From the NCBI GenBank assembly GCA_916048095.2, contig OU696589.1:1403001-1467000 (forward strand): a stretch of DNA of 64,000 nucleotides, given 5' to 3'. The notes under the pieces were generated by a model that made no database searches, was not told the DNA's origin, and saw nothing but the letters and a program-made list of their open reading frames with translations. Shown here piece after piece: positions 47,371 through 58,420 of the stretch; positions within the stretch are counted from its first letter, which is position 1; the number at the start of each line of letters is the position of its first letter. The DNA is from Sacculina carcini. Taxonomy: Eukaryota; Arthropoda; Thecostraca; Sacculinidae. Both the position numbers and the translations under genes were made by a program.

Positions 47371-48407
47371 CAGCAGCTATCACTTGACGTATTTCAGGGA
47401 ACCAAGCGGGCTGGCGCTGAAGGACTGGTAGTTCACCTACGGACATTCATCGGTATATTCGGCGTCCCGGTGGAACTGTCTTCAGATGGCGGCCCGGAGT
47501 TCACCGTTTCCACCACAACTAACTTTCTGCAACGATGGGGAATACGACACAGTATGTCATCTGCGTATTATCCCCGGTCAAACGACATAGCAGAAGTGGC
47601 TGTTAAATCCGCAAAGCGTCTTCTGCGTTCCAACACTAGCTCATCTGGGTCCCTGAATAGTGACAAATTCCTCCAAGGCATTCTTCAACTCAGGAACACA
47701 CCTGATCCTGATTGTGGAAAGTCCCCAGCCCAAATAGTTTTTGACAAACCCTTAGGAGACACATTATCGTTCGCCTCATGACTCCATGAGGTCTGTGGTA
47801 CCGTTCACCAGGCAAATGAGGTGCACCCAACGTGGCGCGAAGCATGGAAGGCCAAAGAGATCGCTCTCCGACAAAGGCTCGTCCGCCAGTCCGGCGCTCT
47901 CAACGGCTCCTCCGCAAATTTGCCGTCGTTAGACATCGCAGACAATGTCTTCAATCAAAACCAGTTCGGCACATCGCGGAAAAGCGTTGGGATTGAACTG
48001 GAGTAGTCGTGGAGACACGTAGCCACTACCAGTACACAATAAAGGTATCTGGGTCTGGGCGCCTTACTTCACGAAACCGGCGATTCCTCCGACAGTTCCG
48101 TCCCGTTATCGAGATCGACAGGCACCGGCTTCTTGATGTGACGCATGAAACCGACACTGTAGTGACACCAGCCGAACCCGGCGATAAAGACGAGGACACC
48201 CAACTCGCCCCAGTCGTCGACGGACAGATTTCGTCGCTACTGAACTCACCAAGCGCGGCCTCGATTCCTAAGGCCGATACAGTAGACATCGTCCTCAGGC
48301 CGACGAATCAAGCATCATCACAAGAATCAAGCATTTTGTTTGCAACAACTTCCAATCCACGATTGGCAGACTCTTGTCAGCATTCTCTGAACTGTAAGAT
48401 AGAATAG
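47371..48407 (+). pseudogene. Ty3/gypsy integrase C-terminal fragment, plus strand
   Basis: FIGIFGVPVELSSDGGPEF carries the second catalytic Asp and YYPRSNDIAEVAVKSAKRLL the catalytic Glu (usual N-G-R-A-E). LQLRNTPDPDCGKSPAQIVF follows. A stop at 47779-47781 interrupts; the frame from 47821 has WKAKEIALRQRL, and a shifted frame from 48009 has VSGSGRLTSRNRRFLRQF, the end of Pol in K02A2.6-like elements. No RT or LTR found nearby. The element is truncated on the 5' side. Confidence 0.8.
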
Positions 48408-48668
48408 TTGACAGTTTTCTGTGTAGGTGTGTTGTTTGAGTGATACTAACCTGTAGTTGGTGTATCGTTCTTGTCAGAGATGGTATACAGTCCTAAGTTT
48501 CTTCCTCTAATGAATTCTGCAAACAACTGTTCTTCTTCTTCATCAATAAGTGTCTGGATACCAACCGAAACATGGGTGTGTTGCGGAGGGCCGAATAGGT
48601 CTGACTGCTACCGAACTAAACTGAACTATGCAACTACATTGATCTAGGCACTGAATTAATCATAGTAC
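48408..48668. other. no gene recognised
   Basis: May be the 3' untranslated part or LTR start of the preceding gypsy fragment. No ORF with a domain. Confidence 0.35.
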
Positions 48669-48730
48669 AGTGGTTCCCAACCTTTTTCAGTGGTTCCCAA
48701 CCTTTTTCAACATGTTACCCCTTCATCAAA
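48669..48730. repeat. hAT-like terminal sequence, duplicated in tandem
   Basis: CAGTGGTTCCCAACCTTTTT occurs twice head to tail, followed by CAACATGTTACCCCTTC. This matches the familiar hAT (Charlie-type) end CAGTGGTTCTCAACCTTTTT. No transposase and no opposite end were found. Confidence 0.6.
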
Positions 48731-49124
48731 ATGTTGTCAACATTGGTGTATATTAACTAGTAATGCTCATAACTATCAATGCCCGTCATAGACAACATTG
48801 GCGTTACCACAGAAGGGTCCGGAAATCCACAGCACATATATATTCAAGCCAACACTACATAATAGAAGTATAACAAGACGGCACGCAATCGCGCAATACA
48901 AGAATGAAATGCACGTACACGCGTATGTACGCGAAACGGCAGTACTTATGAGTTGATTGCGTTGCAGAGAAGATTGTTCGATCAAATTTGTCGTGAACAG
49001 GACAATCTAGTGTATCGCGCCACGAATGAGGTAACACGGATGGGCCGCGTAATGGACTAAGACAAAACAAAAACGAATCGCGTATTGATGACAGTTGCCA
49101 GTTCTTGTCTGTCCACAATGACGA
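48731..49124. other. no gene recognised
   Basis: Possibly internal sequence of the hAT-like element. ORFs here are short and lack domains. Confidence 0.35.
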
Positions 49125-50263
49125 TTACACATTAGTCATGTCGGATGGCTGCGAGGTCGCCGCTGATTCAACGTCGTTAGCGGCTGGCTCCAGCATTATC
49201 GGGAATCTATCGCTCACGCGGATGGGAATGAGTGGCCTACGAAGCGGCAGAAAACGATGATTTTTCCATTGATTGGCCACTGGGTAAACGTACCAGATAA
49301 TCGCGGTGATTTCCCATACCGGCAATGATTCAGTAACTGTCCCATCGCTTGATTCTCGGATCCTGGAGGTCTACATGGTGTCCCCTCCACATGTGATGTA
49401 GAGGACAAGCATAACAATTATATCGAAGTATAGTGGAGTCTCGCACTTTCGCTGCCATCTGGTCGCACTCTTCGGCCGCCCTCTGCCACAAATGTCCAAA
49501 TGATCGATAGTGTGCAGGTACACATTAACACAGTGGGTGGTCCAGCAGGATTTAAGCCGGCGATCGGCTATCTACACGTGGAGTGTTTCTTATTTCAAGG
49601 AGATCACGTACAAATGCAACATTATAAAGGTGACCGTGGGTCGCTGACTTCTCAATCAGGCGTTTTACCAGCTTAACCGTTGCCTCAGCATGACCGTTGA
49701 ACTGAGGGTACTGAGGAGTCGACGTGTGATGCTCAACTCCCCATTGCAAGAGAAATTCACGTGCCTTTTGGTGGAAAAATGTAGGCCTCCGTCGCTACGA
49801 ATTACACTCGGCGCATCGATGTCAGCAACATCCGGCGAAGCACAGTGACGAGATGTCGGCCTGATGCCTCTCTGGGACACGAACCTACACAGGGTCATCC
49901 CGAAAGTCGGTCGACATACACGAGATATGCGTGGCCCACAAATTAAAACGATCAGCGGGCACGCTCTCTCACGCACAAGACATATGTCGGAGAGATGTCC
50001 GCGGCTCGCGCTGCCGGATGGGTACATCTCGACGGCAATCATCACAGGATGTTGCAATGTGTCCATCGATGCCTGTAAAAGCGTAAACGAGCTGGCGAGT
50101 TCTCTTTTATGCGCGTCATCCTCTGGTGACTGTCGTGTAGGCGCTGCAGAACCTGTCGACTAAATGATTCTGGAATGAGTAGTCTAGCACCTAGAACGAT
50201 CAGATCCGCGTCCACTGCCAACTGACCTCTGAGGCACCAGAAAGGGTGTGGTGACGATCTCAC
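49125..50263 (-). pseudogene. Ty3/gypsy integrase fragment, minus strand
   Basis: From right to left on the minus strand: LAVDADLIVLGARLLIP and VLQRLHDSHQRM (zinc-binding part, 50263-50042), VIRSDGGLHFSTK (second Asp) in another frame, STPQYPQFNGHAEATVKLVK (catalytic Glu, 49749-49552) with LEIRNTPRVDSRSPA, and near 49320-49200 the chromo-like end YLVRLPSG. Many shifts. Same broad group as the plus-strand fragment at 47371-48407, but a different, inverted copy. Confidence 0.8.
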
Positions 50264-50299
50264 GCATATGATTGAAAACAGATTGAAAAGAGTATGTGT

Positions 50300-51920
50300 T
50301 GTTGTCGTTTGTGTGCTGCGGTGTGTTCTCGTCTTGTCCTACTGTGTATTGTGTCTTTGGTCGGTCTATTGTCAGTAGGTCCAACCTTTCCCGACCCGTC
50401 GGCCAATCGGCGCCGCCCCTGACCCCTAGTTCGTGACCCTGTTTGCAGCGGCGGCGCCACCGTCGAAAGCAGCCTCTCATTCGTCGTCGCCACGCGGCCA
50501 TTCTTCTCACGGGCGGCAACGCTCCGGCGCTCAGTCGTCGTCGCCGGCCCCCGCGCCGCCGCCACCGTCGATCACTACCGTCTCGTGGAGGCCGGCGCCG
50601 CAAGCGCCACCGACGAGCACGCCACCGATTCCGCCAGCAACGGCGCCACCGATACCGACGACCGCACGTTCGTCGCCGCCTCGCAGCCTTCCGTTTCGCG
50701 GGCGTCAACACCTTGGTGTTCAGTCGTCGCCGCCGACCCCCGTGCAGCCGCTATCGTCGGTCGCGGCAGTCTCCTCGCGGCCTGTGCAGCCAGCGCCACC
50801 GGTGAACACGCCGCGGACCCCGCGCAGCCGCCACCTTCGATCACAGCCGTCTCCCGGCGGCTGGCGCCGCCGGCGAATACGCATCCGGTTCTGCCGGCAG
50901 TGGCGCAGCCGTCTCCGTCTGCATCGCCGACGCCATCAGTGATTCCGCCGACGACCTCACGTTTGGCACAACCACGTGATCTTTCGTCCGACGGGAGACG
51001 ACACCCGGGCGCCCAGTCGTCGTCACCGACGACGCCGCATCCGTCTCCGAGCAGCCGGCGCCGCGGAAGCGGCCGGCGAAGACCACCAGCGACCCCGCCG
51101 ACGACCCCACGATTGGCGTCGCTCCGTGAATCCCCGTATCAGGGACGACGTCACTCGAGCGCCCGGCCGCCGCCAGCAATCCCGCCGCCGCGGTCGCAGT
51201 CATTCGTGATCGGCTCTCTGCAGCCGCAGCCGCTGTCGGGCCGGAAACATGCAGTCGCTCCAGGAGCCGCCTCATCGCCGCGGACTTTCCATGTCATTTC
51301 ACGGCGTCCAGCGAGCGATCGGGTAAAATGCGGTCCGCATGTGCGCGCTCACACTGGGCCTTCAGAGAGCTCAGCCCAGACCGCTCCGTTTGTAGCATGG
51401 CTCTTGGAAGTAGCTGGTCCTCCTCTAGGTCCCATCGTGCCTTGCTACCCGCTCCGGCCGCCGTGCTGATGCCATCCGCACGATCGCGGTGGTAGGAAGC
51501 AGCGCGCTCTCGTCTCGCGTGCAGCGAGGCCCGTGTCGTCGTGAAACGGCGGTCGCAATACCGGCAACCCACCGTGGCCCCTCTCCATCACCCGCGAGGC
51601 TTCCATCTCAGCCGGTGTTTGCCCCCCGGGCGGGCACCTGCATCCCGCCCGTTGGTGGCTGTTCCATAATTATTCTGCGTACCGGGAGAGCAAAGGGCGT
51701 CGTGCTGGCAACCCGACTCCCCGATTACCCTTATCCGGGTTAGCCCGCCGCGGGCCTCCCCGAGACCAAAGAGGCAAGCATCAAGGTCAAAGAATACGCC
51801 CCGCGGCGGTTTCCGACTCTCAACACGAGGAGGTACGGTTAGGGACTAGGTACGCCCCGCGAGTACGGGTTATAGTGCTTCGCCAGCGATAGCTCCACAC
51901 TACCCGCATCCCGGTGCGCC
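50300..51920 (-). mobile_element. R2-B: 5' end of a second R2-like element
   Basis: On the minus strand it begins at about 51920 with GGGCGCACCGGGATGCGG, the same 5' start as R2-A (56753), then the 5' UTR and then a ZnF-Myb N-terminus (51572-51294): CRYCDRRFTT, LHARRERAASYHRD, KARWDLEEDQLLPRAM and RILPDRSLDAVK. An Arg/Ala-rich linker runs to 50440. The stretch 50300-50430 matches 53430-53520 of R2-A (TTGTCGTTTGTG ... CCCGACCCGTCGGCC). It ends before the RT. The long plus-strand ORFs over this interval (up to 294 codons, Pro/Arg/Ser-rich) are antisense readings of GC-rich DNA. Confidence 0.82.
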
Positions 51921-53336
51921 CACTGCCGTCGTCTTACGGTGTGCATCGGCCAGAATGATGAGCGAGACGCTTTTGTCAGGGTTGACCTGTAGCCCGCATG
52001 CAGCCAATCGAGACACCCGATCAATCCGCCACTGAATCGCTGGTTTGCGAGCAACAATGACGAGATTGTCGGCAAACGCCAGGATGGGCGGCGTGTCACC
52101 ACATGCGTCGGCATCTAGGTCAGCCACGGCCTCGTCGATCACCAGGTTGAAGAGCGCCGGGCTCCAAGGATCGCCCTGACGGACTCCCCTCTTCACCCGG
52201 ACGAATGTTTCTGGCCGAATTTCGGTGGTCGCGTCGCGGTATAATGCTTCAACCAGACGCAACGCTCGTCTGGGAGCTCCCGATCGGCGAAGCGCTCGGA
52301 CAATCGACTGGTGAGAGACCGAGTCGAAAGCTTTGCGCATGTCGATCGACACTAGGCACAAGTTGCGGTACCGAGTCCTCGCCTCGTATAGGAGGTGTTG
52401 AAGGATGTGAGTTTTCTCCGCACAGCCGTCAAACGGTTGGAAGGCGCGCTGTGTGGGGTTCAGTGGGAGGTGTGTGGTGCGTTGTGCCATGATTCATGTG
52501 CATAGACAAATAATAGTGGAAGATAGTGAGATCGGTCGGAATTGTGAAGGTGAGGTGGCGTTTGGTGTTTTCGGTATCAATGTAGTGCGTGTGTGTTTGA
52601 GTGCCTGAGGAATGTGTTCAAGATAGAGGAATAGATTGTAGAGACGGGCGAGGACTGTCGGTGGTGCGCTTTTCACTTCCCGGGCCAGTACGCCGTCCGG
52701 TCCGGGAGCAGTGTCAGTGTGGATCGATCGCTGGGATGCTGCGACCACCTCTGCACTCACCGGCTCGGTTAGCTGCATCCTGACAGGTTTGGGGTCCGTG
52801 ATTGGACGTGTGTCCATCACGCTCTCCTGGGAGAAGAGCGGGCCCCAAAAGGCCTCCTGTGCCTCAGCGGTGACAACAGACTTCGTGAACGGCTCCCGCC
52901 AGCGCCCCTCCAGGACCAAGCGTGCGGCGTGCGACATGGACTTACGCCAGGCTTGCTGCAGAACAGCGTACCTGACAGTCTTGGTCACAGCCCCTGACGG
53001 TCCCTTCAGTGCTCTGTGGAGCCGCTCTGTTGACCGACGCTCTGGGCGCAACATTCGGCCAACAATGTCATCCAGGCGCCCCCTGGGGTGTGCTGCCGCT
53101 CCTGTCAGAATGTCGTCGGTCAGCGATTGGAGCTCGGCCGCCTACCACCTACTGGTGGCGACAAGCGGCGCCCGCAAGGCGTCTTCGAGACGCATCAACT
53201 GATCGACCTGAGCGTCCCCGAGCGGTGAAACCGAAGGGGACTCGTTGGTGCTCGCCAGATCCGTTGCACTGTAGCGTGCCGCCGCTGTTTCCGCCGCCAA
53301 GTCCCCATCACCCTCTGGAACTGCCCCCAGCACCAC
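51921..53336 (-). pseudogene. R2-A reverse transcriptase region
   Basis: R2-type Pol, which copies the element RNA at a nick in 28S DNA. A single frame from 53336 to the R2-B junction with two stops, at 53142-53144 (TAG) and 52494-52496 (TGA), and no shift. Motifs: TDTAPGPDGVLAREVKSAPP and FRPISLSS upstream, then LNPTQRAFQPFDGCAEKTHI, LCLVSIDMRKAFDSVSHQSI (motif A), RGVRQGDPWSPALFNLVIDE (motif B) and AFADNLVIVA (motif C). The second catalytic Asp of F-A-D-D is Asn here. The frame ends in the thumb region, where R2-B starts; no CCHC knuckle or nuclease domain remains. Dead. Confidence 0.9.
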
Positions 53337-53660
53337 AGTCCAGTGTTGTGTGGATGTGCATTGTGTAAGTGTGATGTGCGTTGAGTGTTTGTCAGTCTGT
53401 GTAGTCGAATGTGGCAGGGTCTAGTCAATGTTGTCGTTTGTGTTCTGCGGTATGTTCTCGTCCCACCGTTCCCGACCCGTCGGCCGTCCGCTGCCGCCCC
53501 TAACCCCTAGTCCATGACTTAGTTGGCATCCCCTCGTTTGTCGTCGTCACGCGGCCATCCTTCTCGCGGGCGGCAACGCTTCGGTGCCCAGTCGCCGTCG
53601 CCGAAACTCGCGCCGCTGCCACCGACGATTGCATACGTCTCCTGGAGGCCAGCGCAGCCC
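53337..53660 (-). other. R2-A linker between the modules and RT
   Basis: Region between the last ZnF-Myb module and the RT frame. 53430-53520 is shared with R2-B at 50305-50430. Frames are broken. Confidence 0.6.
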
Positions 53661-56513
53661 TCGCCGCGGACGAGCGCGCCGCTGAGTCCGCCAGCAATGG
53701 CGCCACCGACACCGAAGACCGCACGTTCGCCGCCGCCTCGCAACAATCCGCGTCGCGGGCGGCAACACCCCTGCGCTCAGTCGTCGCCGCCGACCCCCGC
53801 GCAGCCGCTACCGTCGGCCGCGGCCGTCTCCCGGCCACCGGCGCCGCGAGCGCCACAGACGAACACGCCGCCGACTCCGCCAGCAACGTTGTCACCGACA
53901 CCGACTAACGCACGTTCGCCGCCGCTTCGCAGCAATACGCTTCCCGGGAAGTCAATGAGGAGCCTCCTCATTGCCTGGGATTCGCCCCGACACTTCACGG
54001 CGTCCAGCGTGCGATCCGGCAGAACACGCTGGGCATACGCGCGCTCACACTGGGCCTTCAGCGGACTTAGGCCGTCCCGCTCCACTCGCAACATAGCCCT
54101 CGCTAGAAGCTGGTCCTCTTCTGTATCCCACCTTGCCTTACCAGCTGCTGCGGCCGCCATGCAGATCGAGTCCGCGTGGTCGCTGTGGTAGGCGGAGGCG
54201 TGCTCCCGTCTGGCGTGAAGCGAAGCGCCCCGAGAGGTGGTAAACCGCCGGTCACAATACCGACAGCCCACCTTGCCGTCGCTCTCCATCACCCGCGAGG
54301 CCTCCATTATAGCCGGTATCGGGCGGGCACCTGCATCCCGCCCGTTGGTGGCTGTTCCATCAATATTTTCGCCTCGCCGCGGACGAGCGCGCCGCTGAGT
54401 CCGCCAGCAATGGCGCCACCGACACCGAAGACCGCACGTTCGCCGCCGCCTCGCAACAATCCGCGTCGCGGGCGGCAACACCCCTGCGCTCAGTCGTCGC
54501 CGCCGACCCCCGCGCAGCCGCTACCGTCGGCCGCGGCCGTCTCCCGGCCACCGGCGCCGCGAGCGCCACAGACGAACACGCCGCCGACTCCGCCAGCAAC
54601 GTTGTCACCGACACCGACTAACGCACGTTCGCCGCCGCTTCGCAGCAATACGCTTCCCGGGAAGTCAATGAGGAGCCTCCTCATTGCCTAAGATTCGCCC
54701 CGACACTTCACGGCGTCCAGCGTGCGATCAGGCAGAACACGCTGGGCATACGCGCGCTCACACTGGGCCTTCAGCGAACTTAGGCCGTCCCGCTCCACTC
54801 GCAACATAGCCCTCGCTAGAAGCTGGTCCTCTTCTGTATCCCACCTTGCCTTACCAGCTGCTGCGGTCGCCATGCAGATCGAGTCCGCGTGGTCGCTGTG
54901 GTAGGCGGAGGCGTGCTCCCTTCTGGCGTGAAGCGAAGCGCCCCGAGAGGTGGTAAACCGCCGGTCACAATACCGACAGCCCACCTTGCCGTCGCTCTCC
55001 ATCACCCGCGAGGCCTCCATTATAGCCGGTATCGGGCGGGCACCTGCATCCCGCCCGTTGGTGGCTGTTCCATCAATATTTTCGCCTCGCCGCGGACGAG
55101 CGCGCCGCTGAGTCCGCCAGCAATGGCGCCACCGACACCGAAGACCGCACTTTCGCCGCCGCCTCGCAACAATCCGCGTCGCGGGCGGCAACACCCCTGC
55201 GCTCAGTCGTCGCCGCCGACCCCCGCGCAGCCGCTACCGTCGGCCGCGGCCGTCTCCCGGCCACCGGCGCCGCGAGCGCCACAGACGAACACGCCGCCGA
55301 CTCCGCCAGCAACGTTGTCACCGACACCGACTAACGCACGTTCGCCGCCGCTTCGCAGCAATACGCTTCCCGGGAAGTCAATGAGGAGCCTCCTCATTGC
55401 CTGGGATTCGCCCCGACACTTCACGGCGTCCAGCGTGCGATCAGGCAGAACACGCTGGGCATACGCGCGCTCACACTGGGCCTTCAGCGGACTTAGGCCG
55501 TCCCGCTCCACTCGCAACATAGCCCTCGCTAGAAGCTGGTCCTCTTCTGTATCCCACCTTGCCTTACCAGCTGCTGCGGCCGCCATGCAGATCGAGTCCG
55601 CGTGGTCGCTGTGGTAGGCGGAGGCGTGCTCCCGTCTGGCGTGAAGCGAAGCGCCCCGAGAGGTGGTAAACCGCCGGTCACAATACCGACAGCCCACCTT
55701 GCCGTCGCTCTCCATCACCCGCGAGGCCTCCATTATAGCCGGTATCGGGCGGGCACCTGCATCCCGCCCGTTGGTGGCTGTTCCATCAATATTTTCGCCT
55801 CGCCGCGGACGAGCGCGCCGCTGAGTCCGCCAGCAATGGCGCCACCGACACCGAAGACCGCACGTTCGCCGCCGCCTCGCAACAATCCGCGTCGCGGGCG
55901 GCAACACCCCTGCGCTCAGTCGTCGCCGCCGACCCCCGCGCAGCCGCTACCGTCGGCCGCGGCCGTCTCCCGGCCACCGGCGCCGCGAGCGCCACAGACG
56001 AACACGCCGCCGACTCCGCCAGCAACGTTGTCACCGACACCGACTAACGCACGTTCGCCGCCGCTTCGCAGCAATACGCTTCCCGGGAAGTCAATGAGGA
56101 GCCTCCTCATTGCCTGGGATTCGCCCCGACACTTCACGGCGTCCAGCGTGCGATCAGGCAGAACACGCTGGGCATACGCGCGCTCTCACTGGGCCTTCAG
56201 CGAACTTAGGCCGTCCCGCTCCACTCGCAACATAGCCCTCGCTAGAAGCTGGTCCTCTTCTGTATCCCACCTTGCCTTACCAGCTGCTGCGGCCGCCATG
56301 CAGATCGAGTCCGCGTGGTCGCTGTGGTAGGCGGAGGCGTGCTCCCGTCTGGCGTGAAGCGAAGCGCCCCGAGAGGTGGTAAACCGCCGGTCACAATACC
56401 GACAGCCCACCTTGCCGTCGCTCTCCATCACCCGCGAGGCCTCCATTATAGCCGGTATCGGGCGGGCACCTGCATCCCGCCCGTTGGTGGCTGTTCCATC
56501 AATATTTTCAGTA
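53661..56513 (-). repeat. four 713-bp tandem modules of the R2-A 5' end
   Basis: Period 713 bp, with equivalent points at 53661, 54374, 55087 and 55800, differing by only a few bases. Each module holds the end of the 5' UTR, the start MEASRVMESDGKV, a C2H2 finger (CRYCDRRF ... LHARREH), a Myb-like segment (RWDTEEDQLLARAM ... LPDRTLDAVK) and an Arg-rich linker. 713 is not a multiple of three, so the modules cannot be read through as one protein. In the 5'-most module a single base change (CTCTCACTGG for CTCACACTGG near 56183-56192) makes a stop after LSSLKAQ. Confidence 0.95.
53777..54481 (-). pseudogene. R2-A N-terminal protein frame, 3'-most intact module
   Basis: Longest ZnF-Myb frame (234 codons with upstream Arg-rich leader). 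A likely start is the MEASRVMES Met at 54307. C2H2 finger with C-x2-C and H-x4-H, then W-D-T-E-E-D of the Myb-like domain and PDRTLDAVK. R2-clade proteins use these domains to bind rDNA. The same frame recurs in the modules ending at 54490, 55203 and 55916. It ends in a Gly/Ala-rich reading and a stop, not joined in frame to RT. Confidence 0.8.
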
Positions 56514-56753
56514 CCGGGAGAGCAAGGGGCGCCGGGCTGGCAACCCGACGCCCCGTTTACCCTTATCCGCGTTGGCCCGCCGCGGGCCTCCCCGAGACCA
56601 AAGACGCACGCATCAATGCCAAAGAGAACACCCCGCGACGGTTCCCGACTCTCACCACGAGGAGGTGCGGCTAGGGACTTGGTACGCCCCGCGAGTACGG
56701 GTTATAGTGCTTTGCCAGCGATAGCTCCACACTACCCGCATCGCGGTGCGCCC
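56514..56753 (-). other. R2-A 5' UTR
   Basis: 240 bp, GC-rich, shared with 51660-51920 at the start of R2-B. Begins GGGCGCACCGCGATGCGGG at the 28S junction. Confidence 0.8.
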
Positions 56754-57048
56754 CTTAAGAGAGTCGAAACTTAAGAGAGTCATAGTTACTCTTGCCGTTT
56801 ATCCGCGCTTGGATGAATTTCTTCACTTTGACATTCAGAGCACTGGACAGGAATCACATAGCGTCAACACCGACCGTGGTCATCGCGATGCTATGATTTT
56901 ATTAGTCAGTCGGATTCCCCTGGTCCGTGCCTGTTCTGAATTGCTTCTCAATTGCCGAACGACGCGGTGAGTCCCGCCGCCGGATGCACACGCACGCAAG
57001 CGCCGACCGCCCGCAAATGCAGCCAACACTCAACGCACGCATAAACAC
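56754..57048 (-). rRNA. 28S rDNA fragment upstream of the R2 target
   Basis: Minus strand of 28S: CTTAAGAGAGTCATAGTTAC, then TGAATTTCTTCACTTTGACA and AGTCGGATTCCCCTGGTCCG on the plus strand are conserved 28S sequence, recognisable to about 56965; beyond that it is probably a variable region. The target bases CTTAAGAGAGTC occur twice (56754-56765 and 56770-56781), separated by GAAA. Only about 280 bp remain before an LTR begins. Confidence 0.88.
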
Positions 57049-57319
57049 TGTTGGGAGTTAGCTCGCAACATGCTCCGTGCGGCCCTGCGCAGACTGAGCG
57101 TTGACCTGTGAAGGTCATGCGTATGTTGACTGTGTGGTGATATTTACGCGTGTGCTGACCTGTGCGTGTGCGTATGGTGTATAGACTGCGTGGATGTGAA
57201 ATATGTGTATGAGTGATTGTTCAAGCTCGTCAAGTTAGTCTGTGTCTGGTTCTGTGATTGAATACAACGTGTATTTTGTGATCGTCTTCCGTGCGTCGTT
57301 CCTTCGTAACATCCTAACA
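57049..57319 (+). repeat. isolated LTR with primer site
   Basis: 271 bp with ends TGTTGGGA ... TCCTAACA, followed by TGGCGCAGCCG at 57320-57330, a primer site of the TGGCGCAG type common in gypsy elements. The coding sequence beyond it is on the other strand, so the element is rearranged. Confidence 0.6.
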
Positions 57320-57330
57320 TGGCGCAGCCG

Positions 57331-58420
57331 ACATGATATTCTCTCCAGTCTATAGTAGTGTTTTCTCCAGGAATTGGCTTTAGGTGACCGTCAAAAACTG
57401 TGTGATATTTTGTCACCAGCTTCTCTTGTAATTATCTTGTGTTATCCAGCTCATTTTGATTTTCTGATTGGCGGAGGGGCTTTGCTTCTCCATTCTCTTG
57501 AGAATTGTCATCTCGTGATTTGATGCGGTTTACCGAATTTTGCAGTTCTGGATAGTTCTCCGACAAAATTTTTAGGTCGCGAGATATGATCCAAGACAGC
57601 TGTAATCCTTTTACACCAGGTAGTACATGGAATATTCTTATACTGTTGTAGTGCCACACGTTACGTTCATCACAAACGTTCCGAGAGAACGAACTTCTGT
57701 TTGGTCTGCCATTTTTGGATTTGACATTGCTGGGGACAGTTCGTGTCTACCCATTTTGATGCGTCTCAGAACGTCTAATCCCACGACTGATATATCGGCT
57801 CCTGAGTCCGGCAGAGCTTGAACCGTACACTTCGACTGTGTTTTCTTCTTTGGTACAATCTGCACATTGATTTTCGGAGCTTAGATGCCGTTTGTACTAG
57901 CTATAACAGTCATTACCCGTTTTATTCGATTTTTCGGTCGAGGAAATATTTCTGGTGTTCTGCACATTGTTGCAAAATGTCCAACATTGTGGCACCTGTC
58001 ACATGTTTTGTTTACTGCGGGACAATCTGCTTTTTTCTCGTGCCATGCGCCTCCGCAATAGGAACACGATTTTATTTTCGGTTGATTCTCAATGGCGTTT
58101 TGATCACTCTCACTGTGCTTTCCGACTTTGTTCAGCTGTTGTCCGAATAGAACTGATGAATCATGATGTGCCGCTTTTTCTGAACGACATATTCTGATGG
58201 CATCATGAAGAGACAGATTCTGAACTGCACACATCATTGTCTGTGAGTCAGCTAATCCCATCACTACTCGATCACGTATCATCGATTCGCGACATGCGAC
58301 GCAGACGTTGCATTCATTCGACATGTCCTTAAGACTCGTTAGGAAGTCGTCAAAACATTATCCAGGTTGTTGTGCTCTCATGTTGAATTTTCTACGTGCC
58401 AGTTCCTCGCTAAATGAAAG
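57331..58420 (-). pseudogene. gypsy Gag-protease-RT start fragment, joined to 18S
   Basis: Minus strand from 58420: SFSEELARRKFN, an in-frame TAA near 58360, DDFLTSLKDMSNECNVCVAC, SMIRDRVVMGLADSQ, then the paired fingers CSYCGGAWHEKKADCP and CDRCHNVGHFATMC (57881-58324). Protease: VQALPDSGADISVVGLDVL (57865-57638), where the usual D-T/S-G is D-S-G. RT start: KYHTVFDGHLKPIPGENTTI (57416-57340). It stops at the LTR. Same Gag group as GYP2. The junction with 18S at 58420/58421 is sharp. Confidence 0.82.

Larger units (their letters stand above)
51921..56753 (-). mobile_element. R2-A: R2-like non-LTR retrotransposon at the 28S rDNA target
   Basis: Minus-strand element whose 5' end abuts 28S rDNA at the known R2 target (ACTCTCTTAAGG). 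Order: 5' UTR 56514-56753, four 713-bp modules with zinc finger and Myb-like domain (53661-56513), linker, RT frame 53336-51921. The restriction-like endonuclease and 3' UTR are missing; the RT runs straight into the 5' end of R2-B. Confidence 0.88.

Noticed and set aside
50433..56774. Long plus-strand Pro/Arg/Ser-rich ORFs (up to 294 codons)
   Set aside because: They are antisense to the R2-like ZnF-Myb and linker sequence, repeat with the 713-bp modules and have no domain. They exist because GC-rich DNA has few stops.
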